DNA from: Mycobacterium intracellulare ATCC 13950
Lineage (GTDB): Bacteria > Actinomycetota > Actinomycetes > Mycobacteriales > Mycobacteriaceae
NCBI RefSeq assembly: GCF_000277125.1
Contig: NC_016946.1
Coordinates: forward strand, 5,332,001-5,396,000
Direction: 5' to 3'
DNA length: 64,000 nucleotides
The position numbers and the translations under genes are program-made. The notes beneath the pieces were generated by a model. The model made no database searches. It had not been told where the DNA came from and saw only the letters and a list, made by a program, of their open reading frames with translations. The stretch's first letter is position 1. Each line of letters opens with the position of its first letter. Shown one piece after another: positions 9,081 through 17,839 of the stretch.

Positions 9081-9494
9081 TCAGTCGGCTGGCTCGTAAC
9101 GCAGGAGCGTGACGTCGTGTTCCGGGTAGTCGCAGAACACCGGCTTCACCCGCATCCCCACCCGCAGGCGGGCCGGGTCGACATTGACCATTTCGGTGGA
9201 AAACCTTGGGCCCTCGTCCCATTCGACGATGGCGAGTAGCTGGGGCACGGCATCGGCGAAGTGCGGGCTGACCGGCCGGTGGGCCACGGTGTAGGAGTAC
9301 AGCGTGCCCATCCCGGAGATCTCGCGCCATTCCAGGTCGTCGGCCAGGGTGCGCGGCGCGCGCACCCGCGGATAGAACACATACGCCTGCAGTGACGGCG
9401 AATACTGGATGACGATGCGGTGCTGCGCGAGCGCGTCCCAAAACGGCGCGCTGGTAGGGGTTTTGACGGGCATCGGCCGCTCGAAGGTGGTCAT
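9081..9494 (-). CDS. DUF35-like protein lacking the zinc-ribbon cysteines
   Basis: A 137-residue homologue of the DUF35 family with a clear OB-fold (GTLYSYTVAHRPVSPHFAD, then VGMRVKPVFCDYPEHDV). In the position of the rubredoxin knuckles (residues about 30-47) the sequence reads QYSPSLQAYVFYPRVRAP, with none of the four zinc cysteines. The N-terminal helix SAPFWDALAQHRI that contacts the partner enzyme is retained. It ends the three-gene operon 9081-12943 and starts 6 bases after the thiolase-like stop. It presumably partners that thiolase-like protein without binding zinc at this site. Confidence 0.8.
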   Translation of the reverse strand: MTTFERPMPVKTPTSAPFWDALAQHRIVIQYSPSLQAYVFYPRVRAPRTLADDLEWREISGMGTLYSYTVAHRPVSPHFADAVPQLLAIVEWDEGPRFSTEMVNVDPARLRVGMRVKPVFCDYPEHDVTLLRYEPAD

Positions 9495-9500
9495 CGGTGA

Positions 9501-10709
9501 TCAGTCTCCCTCGAGGATGAGCGTGGTCTGCTCGGACAGGATCCCGCCGTTGCCGGACACGAAGGCGCGGTGGCAGTCGGCGACCTGCGCCGCCCCGGCG
9601 CGGCCCATGATCTGGCGGGTGGCGTCGCAGACGTGGTGCATGCCGCCGGCCAGACCCGCCTGGCCGAAGCCTAATTGGCCGCCGGCGGTGTTGAGCGGGA
9701 AGTCGCCGCGGAACGTGAGGTCGTGGCCGGCGACGAACTCCATCCCCTTGCCCTTCTCGCAGAATCCGGCGTCTTCGAGGGAGAGCAGCACGGTGATGGT
9801 GTAGCAGTCGTAGATCGAAACCATGTCCATCTCCTCCCGGGTCAGGTCCGTCATGGCGAAGGCCGTGTCGGCGGCGGCGGCGATCGGGGTCTGCAGCAGG
9901 TCCTGGGCGTAGGTCGGCGTCTTGAACGGCACGTGCTCGCCAAATCCCTTGACCCACACCGGCCGATTGCGGGAGCGCCTGGCGACGTCGGCGTTCGCGA
10001 CCACGACGGCGGCGCCCCCCACACACGGCATCACGATCTCCAGCATGTGCAGCGGGTCGGCGATGACCGGGCTGGCCAGGACGTCATCGACGGTCAGTGG
10101 CTTGTCCTTCCAGATCGCGCCCTCGGTGTGATTGGCGTTGGTGCGCTGGTCGACGACGATCTTGGCCATCGCCCTCTCGTCGTAGCCGTAGATCGCCGCG
10201 TAGCGTTGGGCGACCTGGCCATACGGTCCGTTCTGGCCGAGATTTCCGTAGGGGATCTCGAATTCGGCCTGGGGAGAGCCGTATTGGTTGCTCGACGACC
10301 CGAAATACAATGCGTCGCCGAGCGATCTGGGTTTCTTGGGCGACATCGGGGTGATGTACCGGGCGGGCAGCGCGCACAAGACGGCGTCGCAGATGCCGAG
10401 TTCGACGGCTGCGGCGGCCCGCCACACCATGGCCGCGGCGCTGGCGCCACCCAGGTCCACGTGTTCGGCGAACCTCGCCCCCACTCCGAGGTATTCGGCG
10501 ATGGTGGAGGGGACGAAGATCTCCGACTCGGCCAGGTGTGACGCCACGATGCCGTCGACAACCTCGAAGGGCAGTCCCGCATCGGCGAGCGCGGCGGCGC
10601 CGAGTTCGGCCCATTGCTCGATGGCGAAGGGGGCGGGCGACGCCTTGGTCATTCGTTCGGGTGGCAGTTCGACGTACCCGACGATCGCGGCCTCGCCACG
10701 TAAACCCAT
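9501..10709 (-). CDS. Thiolase-like protein, second copy (Ltp/SCP-x thiolase type)
   Basis: A 402-residue thiolase-superfamily protein starting GLRGEAAIVGYVELPPERM. The typical Cys nucleophile loop is replaced by GGASAAAMVWRAAAA. The YDCYTITVLLSLEDAGFCEKG segment near residue 300 and GGQLGFGQAGLAGGMHH near 345 match the Ltp2-like non-thiolytic group. Its neighbour is a DUF35 protein, repeating the 2168-3759 arrangement. It lies 8 bases after the acyl-CoA dehydrogenase gene, which suggests dehydrogenation followed by hydration and retro-aldol cleavage of a branched side chain. That pathway is inferred from the family set, not shown. Confidence 0.83.
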   Translation of the reverse strand: MGLRGEAAIVGYVELPPERMTKASPAPFAIEQWAELGAAALADAGLPFEVVDGIVASHLAESEIFVPSTIAEYLGVGARFAEHVDLGGASAAAMVWRAAAAVELGICDAVLCALPARYITPMSPKKPRSLGDALYFGSSSNQYGSPQAEFEIPYGNLGQNGPYGQVAQRYAAIYGYDERAMAKIVVDQRTNANHTEGAIWKDKPLTVDDVLASPVIADPLHMLEIVMPCVGGAAVVVANADVARRSRNRPVWVKGFGEHVPFKTPTYAQDLLQTPIAAAADTAFAMTDLTREEMDMVSIYDCYTITVLLSLEDAGFCEKGKGMEFVAGHDLTFRGDFPLNTAGGQLGFGQAGLAGGMHHVCDATRQIMGRAGAAQVADCHRAFVSGNGGILSEQTTLILEGD

Positions 10710-10717
10710 GAGCTGTC

Positions 10718-12943
10718 CTACTTTCGGGGTAGTCCGAGGATCATCTGCGCGATGATGTTGAGCTGGATCTCCCTGGTTCCCCCGCCGATCAGCTCGGCCG
10801 GCAGATGCAGATAGGGCTCCACGACCGCGGTGTCGGGGTCGTCGACCATCGCGACCTGCCCGGTGAGCTGCAGCGTGGCCTGGAAGGTGCGCCGCAGCAG
10901 CACATTCATCGCGACCTTGGCGATGCTGGACGCCGGGCCGGACGCCTGACCGTCGAGCAGCCGAATGGTTTCGCGCACCCCGAGTGCCCTGATCGCGTTG
11001 GTGTAGGCGTCGAGCTCGCCGAGCTCACGCAACGCGTCGTCACGGTCCCGTCCGGGTTGAGCGGCGAGCCGGCGCAGCGCGACGGCCCGGTCGAACTTGA
11101 CGTATCCGCTGATGGCCGAACGCTCTTCGGCCATCGTCGCGATCGCCAGGCTCCAACCATCGGTGGGGCCACCCAGCAGCATCTCGTCGGGAATGAACAC
11201 GTCGTTGAGGAACACCTCGTTGAAATGCGCCTGCCCGGTCGCCGTCTTGATCGGCTGGATCTCCACCCCGGGGGAACGCATATCGAGGATGAAATAGCCG
11301 ATGCCGCGGTGCTTGCTGGCTTCGGGGTCGGTGCGCGCAAGGAGCGCACCCAGGTCGGCGTATTGGGCCAACGACGTCCAGATCTTGTGGCCGTTGATCC
11401 GCCAGCCGCCATCGACCTTGGTCGCGCGGGTGGTCAGCGACGCGAGGTCGGAGCCGGCTCCCGGTTCGCTGAACAGCTGACACCACAGGATGTCGCCGCG
11501 TTGGGTCGCCGGGATCAGCCGCTCCTGCAAGTCTTTTGGCGCGGCGGCCAACACCGAGGGCAGGATCCATTCGGCGATGTTCAGCGAGGGCCGAACCAGG
11601 CCGGGTCGCTTGGCGAACTCCTCGTCGATGATGAGCTGTTTCAACGGATCCGCATCGACGCCCCACGGCGCCGGCCAGTGCGGCGCCATGAGGCCGGCGT
11701 CGGCGATCAGCGTGCGTTGCGGCCCGGTGGCGAGGTGCTCATAGTCGCCGTGCGGCGCGGGTTTGTCGTTGCGCAACTGCAGGGCCGCATCGAGCGTCTC
11801 GGCCACCCAGGAACGGAATTCGGGCTCGGCGTCGCCGAGGTTCACCGACATGTCGCGCGTCTGGGTGCAGGTGAGCTCCCCCAGCCGCCGCGCCCAGCGG
11901 TTCGCCGGGCCGATGGATCCCGCCAGGCTGATGGCCCGCCGCCAGTACAGGTGCACGTCGTGCTCCCAGGTGAAACCGATGGCGCCGAGCATCGTCAACG
12001 CGTCGAGCACCAGGTCCGGGGCGGGCGAGATCGCGATCACGGCCGCCCCGGCGGCGGCCATCCTGTGCTGATCGAGTGATTCGTCGACGGCGCGCACCGC
12101 GTCCCAGGCCGCCGCGGTGGCCAATTCGCTGTTGACCAACAGCATTGCCGCGCTGTGTTGCAACGCCTGGAACGTGCCGATCACCTTGCCGAATTGTTCG
12201 CGGCTGCGCAGGTGGGCGGTGACGGCCTGCAGGCACCACTGGACGATGCCGGCCGTCGTAGCGGCGACGAGACCCAACAGCACACAGCGCGCGCGTTCCG
12301 CGTCGATCCCGGTGAGTGCCTCGTCGTCTGTCGCCGTGTAGTCGTCCAGACGCATGATCCCGGCATCGGCGACGAGGTCGGTGCCGCGGACGGGTTCGAC
12401 TGTCACCGCGCGCTTTTGGGTGTCGACCGGCACCCAGACGACGTCGCCTTCCCGGGTCGGCGCGCCGACCAGGATGATCCGCGCCGCGCACACGCCGGGT
12501 GTTATCTCCGACGCCCCGTTGAGAGACCACCGCCCGTCCACGGCCCGGGCGTGCAGATCCCCGTCGCCCGGAAGCACGACGGCAGCGGTGACGCCGGCCG
12601 CGAGGTCACGCACCAGTGATTGCGCGCTCGGTGTCGGATCGGCCAGCAAGGCGACCGCACCCGCGGCCACCGTCGGCAGCAGCGGGCCGGGCAACAGCGA
12701 CTTGCCCGCCGCCTCCAGCACGCACGCGGCGTCGATCAGCCGTCCGCCCTGGCCGCCGAGGTCCTCCGGCAGGTGCACTGCATGAAACCCGTTGCCGACC
12801 AGCGCATCCCACCATCCGGGTGGGCGGCCTGCCGAGAGCTCGTCGAAGCTGCCGCGTGTCGTGGCGATGGGGGCATTGCGGGCAGCGAACTGCCCGACGG
12901 CGTCGCAGAGCTCCTGTTGTTCCGGGCTCAGCCCCAGGGTCAT
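10718..12943 (-). CDS. Tandem-fused acyl-CoA dehydrogenase (FadE type)
   Basis: A 741-residue flavoprotein with two acyl-CoA dehydrogenase units. Residues about 1-365 (start TLGLSPEQQELCDAVGQFAAR, with weak FAD motifs) and about 370-741, with the full signature (WCQLFSEPGAGSDLASL, WRINGHKIWTSLAQYADLG and the C-terminal GGGTREIQLNIIAQMILG). Most FadE proteins are about 390 residues. Mycobacterial sterol pathways often use alpha2beta2 FadE pairs, and this fusion looks like such a pair in one chain. I used ATG 12943; no strong ribosome site is visible and slightly longer starts are possible. It is the first gene of its operon, facing a TetR gene across an operator-rich spacer. Confidence 0.85.
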   Translation of the reverse strand: MTLGLSPEQQELCDAVGQFAARNAPIATTRGSFDELSAGRPPGWWDALVGNGFHAVHLPEDLGGQGGRLIDAACVLEAAGKSLLPGPLLPTVAAGAVALLADPTPSAQSLVRDLAAGVTAAVVLPGDGDLHARAVDGRWSLNGASEITPGVCAARIILVGAPTREGDVVWVPVDTQKRAVTVEPVRGTDLVADAGIMRLDDYTATDDEALTGIDAERARCVLLGLVAATTAGIVQWCLQAVTAHLRSREQFGKVIGTFQALQHSAAMLLVNSELATAAAWDAVRAVDESLDQHRMAAAGAAVIAISPAPDLVLDALTMLGAIGFTWEHDVHLYWRRAISLAGSIGPANRWARRLGELTCTQTRDMSVNLGDAEPEFRSWVAETLDAALQLRNDKPAPHGDYEHLATGPQRTLIADAGLMAPHWPAPWGVDADPLKQLIIDEEFAKRPGLVRPSLNIAEWILPSVLAAAPKDLQERLIPATQRGDILWCQLFSEPGAGSDLASLTTRATKVDGGWRINGHKIWTSLAQYADLGALLARTDPEASKHRGIGYFILDMRSPGVEIQPIKTATGQAHFNEVFLNDVFIPDEMLLGGPTDGWSLAIATMAEERSAISGYVKFDRAVALRRLAAQPGRDRDDALRELGELDAYTNAIRALGVRETIRLLDGQASGPASSIAKVAMNVLLRRTFQATLQLTGQVAMVDDPDTAVVEPYLHLPAELIGGGTREIQLNIIAQMILGLPRK

Positions 12944-13013
12944 GCGGGCGGCCGCATAGTGACTGACGATGGCCGCACTGATTGCTACCCTTTCGGCTCC
13001 GGATGCGAGTCTG

Positions 13014-13037
13014 ACAAGACGGACCGTCTCGTCTTGT
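13014..13037. promoter_or_regulatory. Nested inverted repeats, candidate TetR operator
   Basis: An outer repeat with arms ACAAGACG and CGTCTTGT (13014-13037) encloses a perfect 13-base palindrome, AGACGGACCGTCT (13017-13029). It lies 64 bases upstream of the TetR gene start and 71 bases from the divergent acyl-CoA dehydrogenase start. This placement fits a site that controls both directions. Confidence 0.55.
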
Positions 13038-13041
13038 GGCA

Positions 13042-13058
13042 GACTACCGGGGGTAGTC
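13042..13058. promoter_or_regulatory. Second inverted repeat in the fadE/TetR spacer
   Basis: GACTACCGGGGGTAGTC has 7-base perfect arms around GGG. It sits 4 bases after the nested repeat at 13014-13037 and 42 bases before the TetR start codon. It could be a second binding site or the stem of a short 5' leader. Confidence 0.4.
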
Positions 13059-13100
13059 AGGATATGTAAAGCGGGCCAGCGCCGCAGTGAGGACCACCAG

Positions 13101-13697
13101 ATGCCAAGCGATCTCACCGAGGTGGGCACGCCGGCGAACACGCCCCGGCGTCGCAGCGAGAAGTCCCGCACGGCGATCGTCACGGCGACGCGCGAACTGC
13201 TCCTCGAGCGCGGGTTCGACGGCCTGTCCATCGAGGCCGTCGCCGCCCGGGCCGGCGTGGGCAAGCAGACCATCTACCGGTGGTGGCCCACCCGTCCCGC
13301 GCTGGTCGCCGACGTCATGCTGGAAGACGCCGACACGCTGCTGGCGTCGGTCAACCACAGCGGCGATCTGGCTGCCGATCTGGTGAGGTGGGTCGGCAAG
13401 CTGTTCGCCAGCCTGACGACACCGCGCGGTTCGGCCATGCTGCGCACCCTGACCGTCGCCTGCATGGAACACGAGGACACCGCCGTCAAGTTGCGCGCGG
13501 GATTCAGTGCGCCGCTGCACGATAGCGTGCGGGCCCGGTTGCTCGCCGACGGCATCGACGAGGCGGTCGCCGAATCGGCCGCGGACGCCATCGTCGGCGG
13601 CGTGGTGTATCCGATCCTGTCCGGCGCGCAGCCCTACTCCCGACGGCGGGCGGAACGGACCACCCGGCTCATCGTGGACGCACTCACCCGGGGCTGA
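13101..13697 (+). CDS. TetR family transcriptional regulator
   Basis: A 198-residue TetR/AcrR repressor. The helix-turn-helix is at about residues 35-60 ([21 protein letters not shown]), followed by an all-helical ligand domain. I placed the start at ATG 13101 because GTGAGGA lies 8 bases upstream and the upstream reading frame is operator DNA. It is divergent from the acyl-CoA dehydrogenase/thiolase/DUF35 operon and is the likely regulator of that operon and of itself through the repeats at 13014-13058. Its 3' end overlaps the next convergent TetR gene by 14 bases. Confidence 0.87.
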   Translation: MPSDLTEVGTPANTPRRRSEKSRTAIVTATRELLLERGFDGLSIEAVAARAGVGKQTIYRWWPTRPALVADVMLEDADTLLASVNHSGDLAADLVRWVGKLFASLTTPRGSAMLRTLTVACMEHEDTAVKLRAGFSAPLHDSVRARLLADGIDEAVAESAADAIVGGVVYPILSGAQPYSRRRAERTTRLIVDALTRG

Positions 13698-14322
13698 CCG
13701 CCGCCGCGCGGTCGACCGAGATTGCGGCCAGCCCCCGGCTCACCCGGTCGGGCAACGAGCCGCCGTGGCTCAGCCAGTCGTCGAGGGCGATGCGCACCGC
13801 CGCCATCGCCAGCGCGCCGATCAGGCGCGGCCGCGGATCGTGCTCGGCCGGCCCGGCCATCCGCGGCGCGACGAGCTCGGCGATCGCCACCTCATAGCGC
13901 ACATAGACGTGCAGCGTCCACGCATCCAGCGTCTCGGATGACCTTGTCAGTGTGGCTAATTCGCGGACCTGGTTCTCGATCTCGGCGAAGTCGCGGGCGA
14001 GTTCGCCGAACGCGCCGATGACCGCCTCCATCGCGCCGAGCTCCGGAGGCTGGGCCGCGAGGGCGGCGGTGATCCGGTCGAGCCAGTGGCCATTCATGCC
14101 CTCGGCCACGGCGTCTTCCTTGGAGTTGAAGTACCGGAAGAAGGTCGCGCGGCCGATGTCGGCGGCGTCGGCGATGAGGTCCACGGTCGCCCCCGCCAGA
14201 CCGCGACTGGCGACCAGGCGGGCGGCGGCGGTGGCGATGCGCTGACGCATGGCCGCTCGCTTCCGTTCGGCCAGCGACGTCACGGCCTCCGAAGCCGGCA
14301 CCGAGGCGGACGTTGCAGACAT
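13684..14322 (-). CDS. TetR family transcriptional regulator
   Basis: A 212-residue TetR-type repressor with a helix-turn-helix at about residues 45-70 ([20 protein letters not shown]) and a helical sensor domain. I took the start ATG 14322, preceded by GGGTGGGGG; a start 21 bases earlier is in frame. It faces the DUF1214 gene divergently. Two matching 15-base palindromes fill the short spacer, so it probably represses the DUF1214-sulfotransferase pair and itself. Confidence 0.87.
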   Translation of the reverse strand: MSATSASVPASEAVTSLAERKRAAMRQRIATAAARLVASRGLAGATVDLIADAADIGRATFFRYFNSKEDAVAEGMNGHWLDRITAALAAQPPELGAMEAVIGAFGELARDFAEIENQVRELATLTRSSETLDAWTLHVYVRYEVAIAELVAPRMAGPAEHDPRPRLIGALAMAAVRIALDDWLSHGGSLPDRVSRGLAAISVDRAAAVSPG

Positions 14323-14359
14323 GCCCCCACCCTGTTCTCCCAAATCGCCACCAAGAGCC

Positions 14360-14392
14360 TAAGACATAGTCTTAGCATGAGACGATGTCTCA
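14360..14392. promoter_or_regulatory. Two tandem 15-bp TetR-type palindromes overlapping a start codon
   Basis: TAAGACATAGTCTTA (14360-14374) and TGAGACGATGTCTCA (14378-14392) share the core AGAC-N3-GTCT with 6-base perfect arms. Their centres are 18 bases apart. The second covers the ATG (14385) of the DUF1214 gene. A TAnnnT -10 candidate (TAGTCT, 14367-14372) lies inside the first, so binding should block both transcription and the transcript's 5' end. Confidence 0.65.
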
Positions 14393-15479
14393 GACTGGTG
14401 TTCCGTCCGTCCAGGCCGCCCCGAAGGCCCGCGCCGCGCTGGAGTTCTTCCAGCAGATGCTCACCGACGTCAGCAAGATCGTGGCCGAGGACGCCGAGTC
14501 CGAACGCGAACTCGCCGAAGGGTTGCGGGTGGTGGCGCGGGTGTCCTCGCTGTGCGCGCAAATGTCGGTCGAGGCCGACCCGGAACGGCCGTCGTTCTTC
14601 GATATGTGTTCGGACAACCGGATGGTGGGCGGCCCCAACCCCGACGGCAACTACTACCTGGCCATGATCCGCGGGGATCGCCGCTACCGGATCACCGGCT
14701 CCCGCGGCACCAGCGCCTACCTCGGCTTTCAGATCCTGGCCGGCACCGGGCTGACCCCGCGGCGGATGGCGGGCTACGTCAGCGACACCGACCTGAAGCT
14801 GGACTCGGGCGACTTCACGCTCGTCCTGTCCGCCGACGAACCGCCCGACCTGGCCGGCGCGCAGTGGGTGAAGATCCCGGCCGACGCGTCGTCGGTGGTC
14901 GTGCGGGAGTACATCGGTGACCGGACCGCCGAGAAACTCGCCGCGCTGCGCATCGAAGCGCTGGACCCGGGCCCGCTGACGGCGCTGACCGACGACGAAC
15001 TCGCCGATCAGTTCACCGCGATGGCGTGGTCCCTGATGAAGCTCACGACCCTGCACCGCACCATCAAGCCCGAACTCCTGGAAGCCCCGAACACCTTGCT
15101 GACGGCCCAGGCCGCCGATCTGGGCGCGGCCGACACCACGCCCGACAACCTCTACATGATGGGAACCTTCCGGCTCGAGCCCGGCCAGGCCCTCGTACTC
15201 GACATCGCACCACCCGACACGCGGTACTGGAACGTCACCCTGGAAAGCATCTGGCACGAATGCCTGGAGCCGCGCCGCCGGCACAGTTCGGTGACCAACC
15301 GCGGTGTGCGACCCGGCGCCGACGGCCGCGTGCGAATCGCGGTCTCCGACGAGGATTTTGGGCTCGGTCATTGGCTCGACACCGGCGGCCGGCAGCGCGG
15401 GTTCATCGTCCTGCGCTGGCTGGACAACCCGAGCCCACCCGACGTGACGGTGTCGGTGCACCAGGGACGGCAGCGGTGA
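14385..15479 (+). CDS. DUF1214 domain protein
   Basis: A 364-residue protein. The C-terminal part (about 240-360, TFRLEPGQALVLDIAPPDTR to GHWLDTGGRQRGFIVLRWL) carries the DUF1214 pattern, and the preceding region resembles the linked DUF1254-like half. No signal peptide or membrane segment is evident. The function of the family is unknown; members often sit beside lipid or xenobiotic genes. The ATG lies within an operator, leaving little or no 5' leader. The stop overlaps the sulfotransferase start (TGATG), so the two are co-translated. Confidence 0.8.
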   Translation: MSQTGVPSVQAAPKARAALEFFQQMLTDVSKIVAEDAESERELAEGLRVVARVSSLCAQMSVEADPERPSFFDMCSDNRMVGGPNPDGNYYLAMIRGDRRYRITGSRGTSAYLGFQILAGTGLTPRRMAGYVSDTDLKLDSGDFTLVLSADEPPDLAGAQWVKIPADASSVVVREYIGDRTAEKLAALRIEALDPGPLTALTDDELADQFTAMAWSLMKLTTLHRTIKPELLEAPNTLLTAQAADLGAADTTPDNLYMMGTFRLEPGQALVLDIAPPDTRYWNVTLESIWHECLEPRRRHSSVTNRGVRPGADGRVRIAVSDEDFGLGHWLDTGGRQRGFIVLRWLDNPSPPDVTVSVHQGRQR

Positions 15480-16651
15480 TGACGCTGCAGGACCGGTTCG
15501 CCCCCGAACGGCTGATCGCCGCCGCCTGCGAGGAAGTCGGCAGCGACGACTTCGGCGCCGAGGGCTGGCGTCCCGGGCTGCACCGCGTCACCGACGGGTT
15601 GATCAACGATGCGCGGCTATCGGATATCGGCGTCGAGATCGCTCACCTCGACCTCATGCGCGCCCTGAAGAACCGGCTCGGCGTAATCGCTTGGCGCAAG
15701 CAACATCCCGAGGTCGCCGAGCAGAAGATCACCGCGCCGATATTCATCGTCGGCCAGCCACGCACCGGCACCACGATCCTCTACGACCTGCTCGCCCAGG
15801 ATCCCGAGCTGCGCGCCCCACTGACCTGGGAGGTCGACGAGCCCTGCCCCGTCCCGCAGCCCGAGACCTATCACGACGATCCGCGTATCGCCCAGATTCA
15901 GGCCAGCATCGACATGTCCGAACAGATCATGCCGGGCTTCTTGGCTTTTCATCCGATGGGCGCTCTGGTCGGGCAGGAATGCGTGCGCATCACCGCGGCC
16001 GAGTTCGTCAGCATGATCTTCTCGGTGCAGTATCGGCTGCCGGGCTATTACCGCTGGCTGCTGTATGAAGCCGACCACGCGGGGGCGTATCGCTTCCATC
16101 GAATCTTCCTGCAGCACTTGCAGTCCGGTGTGCCCGGCCAGTGGTTGCTGAAGTCGCCCGCGCACCTGTGGCAGCTGGACGCGTTGCTGGCCGAATACCC
16201 GGACGCGCTGATCGTGCAGACACACCGCGATCCGGTCAACGTCATCTCGTCGATCGCCGCGCTCACCCATCACCTGCGCCGGATGTGCAGCGACGAATCC
16301 GGCATCACCGAGTGTGCGGCCCAGTCCTACGAGGAGATCGTCGTCGGCCTGGACCGGGAGATGGCGTTGCGCGACAGCGGCGCCGTGCCCGCGGGGCGCG
16401 TCATCGACGTGCGGTTCGCCGATTTCATGACCGACCCGTGGACCACGATCAAAGACATCTACCGGCGGCTGGACCGCGAGCTGCGGCCCGACACCGAGCA
16501 GAAGATGCGCGAGTTCCTCGCCTCCCATCCCTCCGACGGTGGGCACGGCCGTTACACCTGGTCGGACACGGGGCTCGATGCCGGTGAGGTCCGCGAGCGG
16601 GTGACCGCGTATCAGGACCGCTACGGGGTACCGGCCGAACCGCTGCGGTGA
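15479..16651 (+). CDS. PAPS-dependent sulfotransferase family protein
   Basis: A 390-residue sulfotransferase-3 type protein. The 5'-phosphosulfate loop FIVGQPRTGTTILYDLLAQD is near residue 98 and the 3'-phosphate-binding segment (VQTHRDPVNVISSI) near 250. Such enzymes move sulfate from PAPS to a hydroxyl group of a lipid, glycan or steroid; mycobacteria have several. ATG 15479 overlaps the previous stop, and a GTG one codon earlier is an equal alternative. The acceptor is not predictable from sequence. Regulation is shared with the DUF1214 gene. Confidence 0.87.
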   Translation: MTLQDRFAPERLIAAACEEVGSDDFGAEGWRPGLHRVTDGLINDARLSDIGVEIAHLDLMRALKNRLGVIAWRKQHPEVAEQKITAPIFIVGQPRTGTTILYDLLAQDPELRAPLTWEVDEPCPVPQPETYHDDPRIAQIQASIDMSEQIMPGFLAFHPMGALVGQECVRITAAEFVSMIFSVQYRLPGYYRWLLYEADHAGAYRFHRIFLQHLQSGVPGQWLLKSPAHLWQLDALLAEYPDALIVQTHRDPVNVISSIAALTHHLRRMCSDESGITECAAQSYEEIVVGLDREMALRDSGAVPAGRVIDVRFADFMTDPWTTIKDIYRRLDRELRPDTEQKMREFLASHPSDGGHGRYTWSDTGLDAGEVRERVTAYQDRYGVPAEPLR

Positions 16652-16720
16652 GGCGTCCGGACGGCATCGAACGCGCCTGCGGCGCATAGCCTCTCCGAGC
16701 GGTAGGCTCGCCGCAAGGCG

Positions 16721-17812
16721 ATGGGAGCGGCGGTGGATGAAGATTGTCTGAAGCTCACCACCTATCTGGCGGAGCGCCGGCGGTCCGGCGGCGGCTTTGT
16801 CTCCGATGTGCTGCTCGGCCTTTATGAGCGGCACCGCATCGCTGCCGGCGTGGCGCTGCGCGGCATCAGCGGCTTCGGCACGATGCGCCATTTTCGTACT
16901 GATCAGTCGTTGACGCTGTCCGAAGATCCGCCCGTCGTGATCGTCGCGGTCGACACCAGAACGAAGATCGAGGCACTGCTCGACCCCGTGCTGACGATCA
17001 AACAACGCGGCCTGGTCACCCTGGAGCGTGCGCGGCTCCTGCACGAGGACATCGGATCCCCGCAGCTGCCCGAGGACCTGCACGACGCCGTCAAATTGAC
17101 GATCTACGTCGGCCGCAAGCAACGCGTCAACGGGACGCCGGCCTACATCGCGCTCTGCGACTTGATGCACCGGCGCGGGCTAGCCGGCGCCACGGTGCTG
17201 TTGGGCGTGGACGGTGTCGCGCACGGAGAACGCCAGCGCGCCAACTTCTTTGGCCGCAACGCTGACGTTCCGATGATGATCGTCGTCGTCGGCTCCGGCG
17301 AGCGCATCGCCCGCGTGTTGCCCGAACTCGCCGGGCTGCTGCGCACGCCGTTGTTCACCCTCGAACGGGTCCGAGTCTGCAAGCGCGACGGACAGTTTTT
17401 GGAAAGACCGCACGCCCTGCCCGGAACGGACGAGCACGGCTTGCCACTGTGGCAGAAGCTGACGATCTTTACCTCCGAGTCGGCGCAGCGCGGCGGCGCG
17501 CCGATTCACCGCGCGATCGTCCAGCGGCTGCGCCAGGCCGGGACCGCGGACGGCGCCACCGTCCTGCGTGGCGTGTGGGGGTTTCACGGCGATCACCCGC
17601 CCCACGGCGACAAGCTGCTCTCGCTGACTCGCCGGGTACCCGTGGTGACCATCGTGATCGACACCCCGGCCAACGTCGCCGAATCCTTCGCTGTCATCGA
17701 CGAATTGACGAGCGAGGAGGGACTGGTCACCAGTGAAATGGTGCCCGCGTTGGTGTCCGACGAAGGCGACAGCGGGCAGGGGCCGCCGCGCATGGCCCGG
17801 CACCGCTATTAG
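16721..17812 (+). CDS. Triple DUF190 repeat protein
   Basis: A 363-residue protein built of three DUF190 units (about 8-110, 120-220 and 240-345). Each begins with a LKLT.Y..E- or KLTIYVG-like strand, continues through GATVLRGV/GISGFG and ends in a VVI.VDT strand and a helix. DUF190 proteins have a PII-like ferredoxin fold and usually occur as single domains of about 110 residues, often with CrcB fluoride channels; no channel gene is present here. The start may be ATG 16721 or GTG 16733, the latter preceded by GGGAG. It is likely a soluble sensor-type trimer in one chain. Function unknown. Confidence 0.8.
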   Translation: MGAAVDEDCLKLTTYLAERRRSGGGFVSDVLLGLYERHRIAAGVALRGISGFGTMRHFRTDQSLTLSEDPPVVIVAVDTRTKIEALLDPVLTIKQRGLVTLERARLLHEDIGSPQLPEDLHDAVKLTIYVGRKQRVNGTPAYIALCDLMHRRGLAGATVLLGVDGVAHGERQRANFFGRNADVPMMIVVVGSGERIARVLPELAGLLRTPLFTLERVRVCKRDGQFLERPHALPGTDEHGLPLWQKLTIFTSESAQRGGAPIHRAIVQRLRQAGTADGATVLRGVWGFHGDHPPHGDKLLSLTRRVPVVTIVIDTPANVAESFAVIDELTSEEGLVTSEMVPALVSDEGDSGQGPPRMARHRY

Positions 17813-17839
17813 CGGCGATCGCGAGCGCGGCGCAACAGG

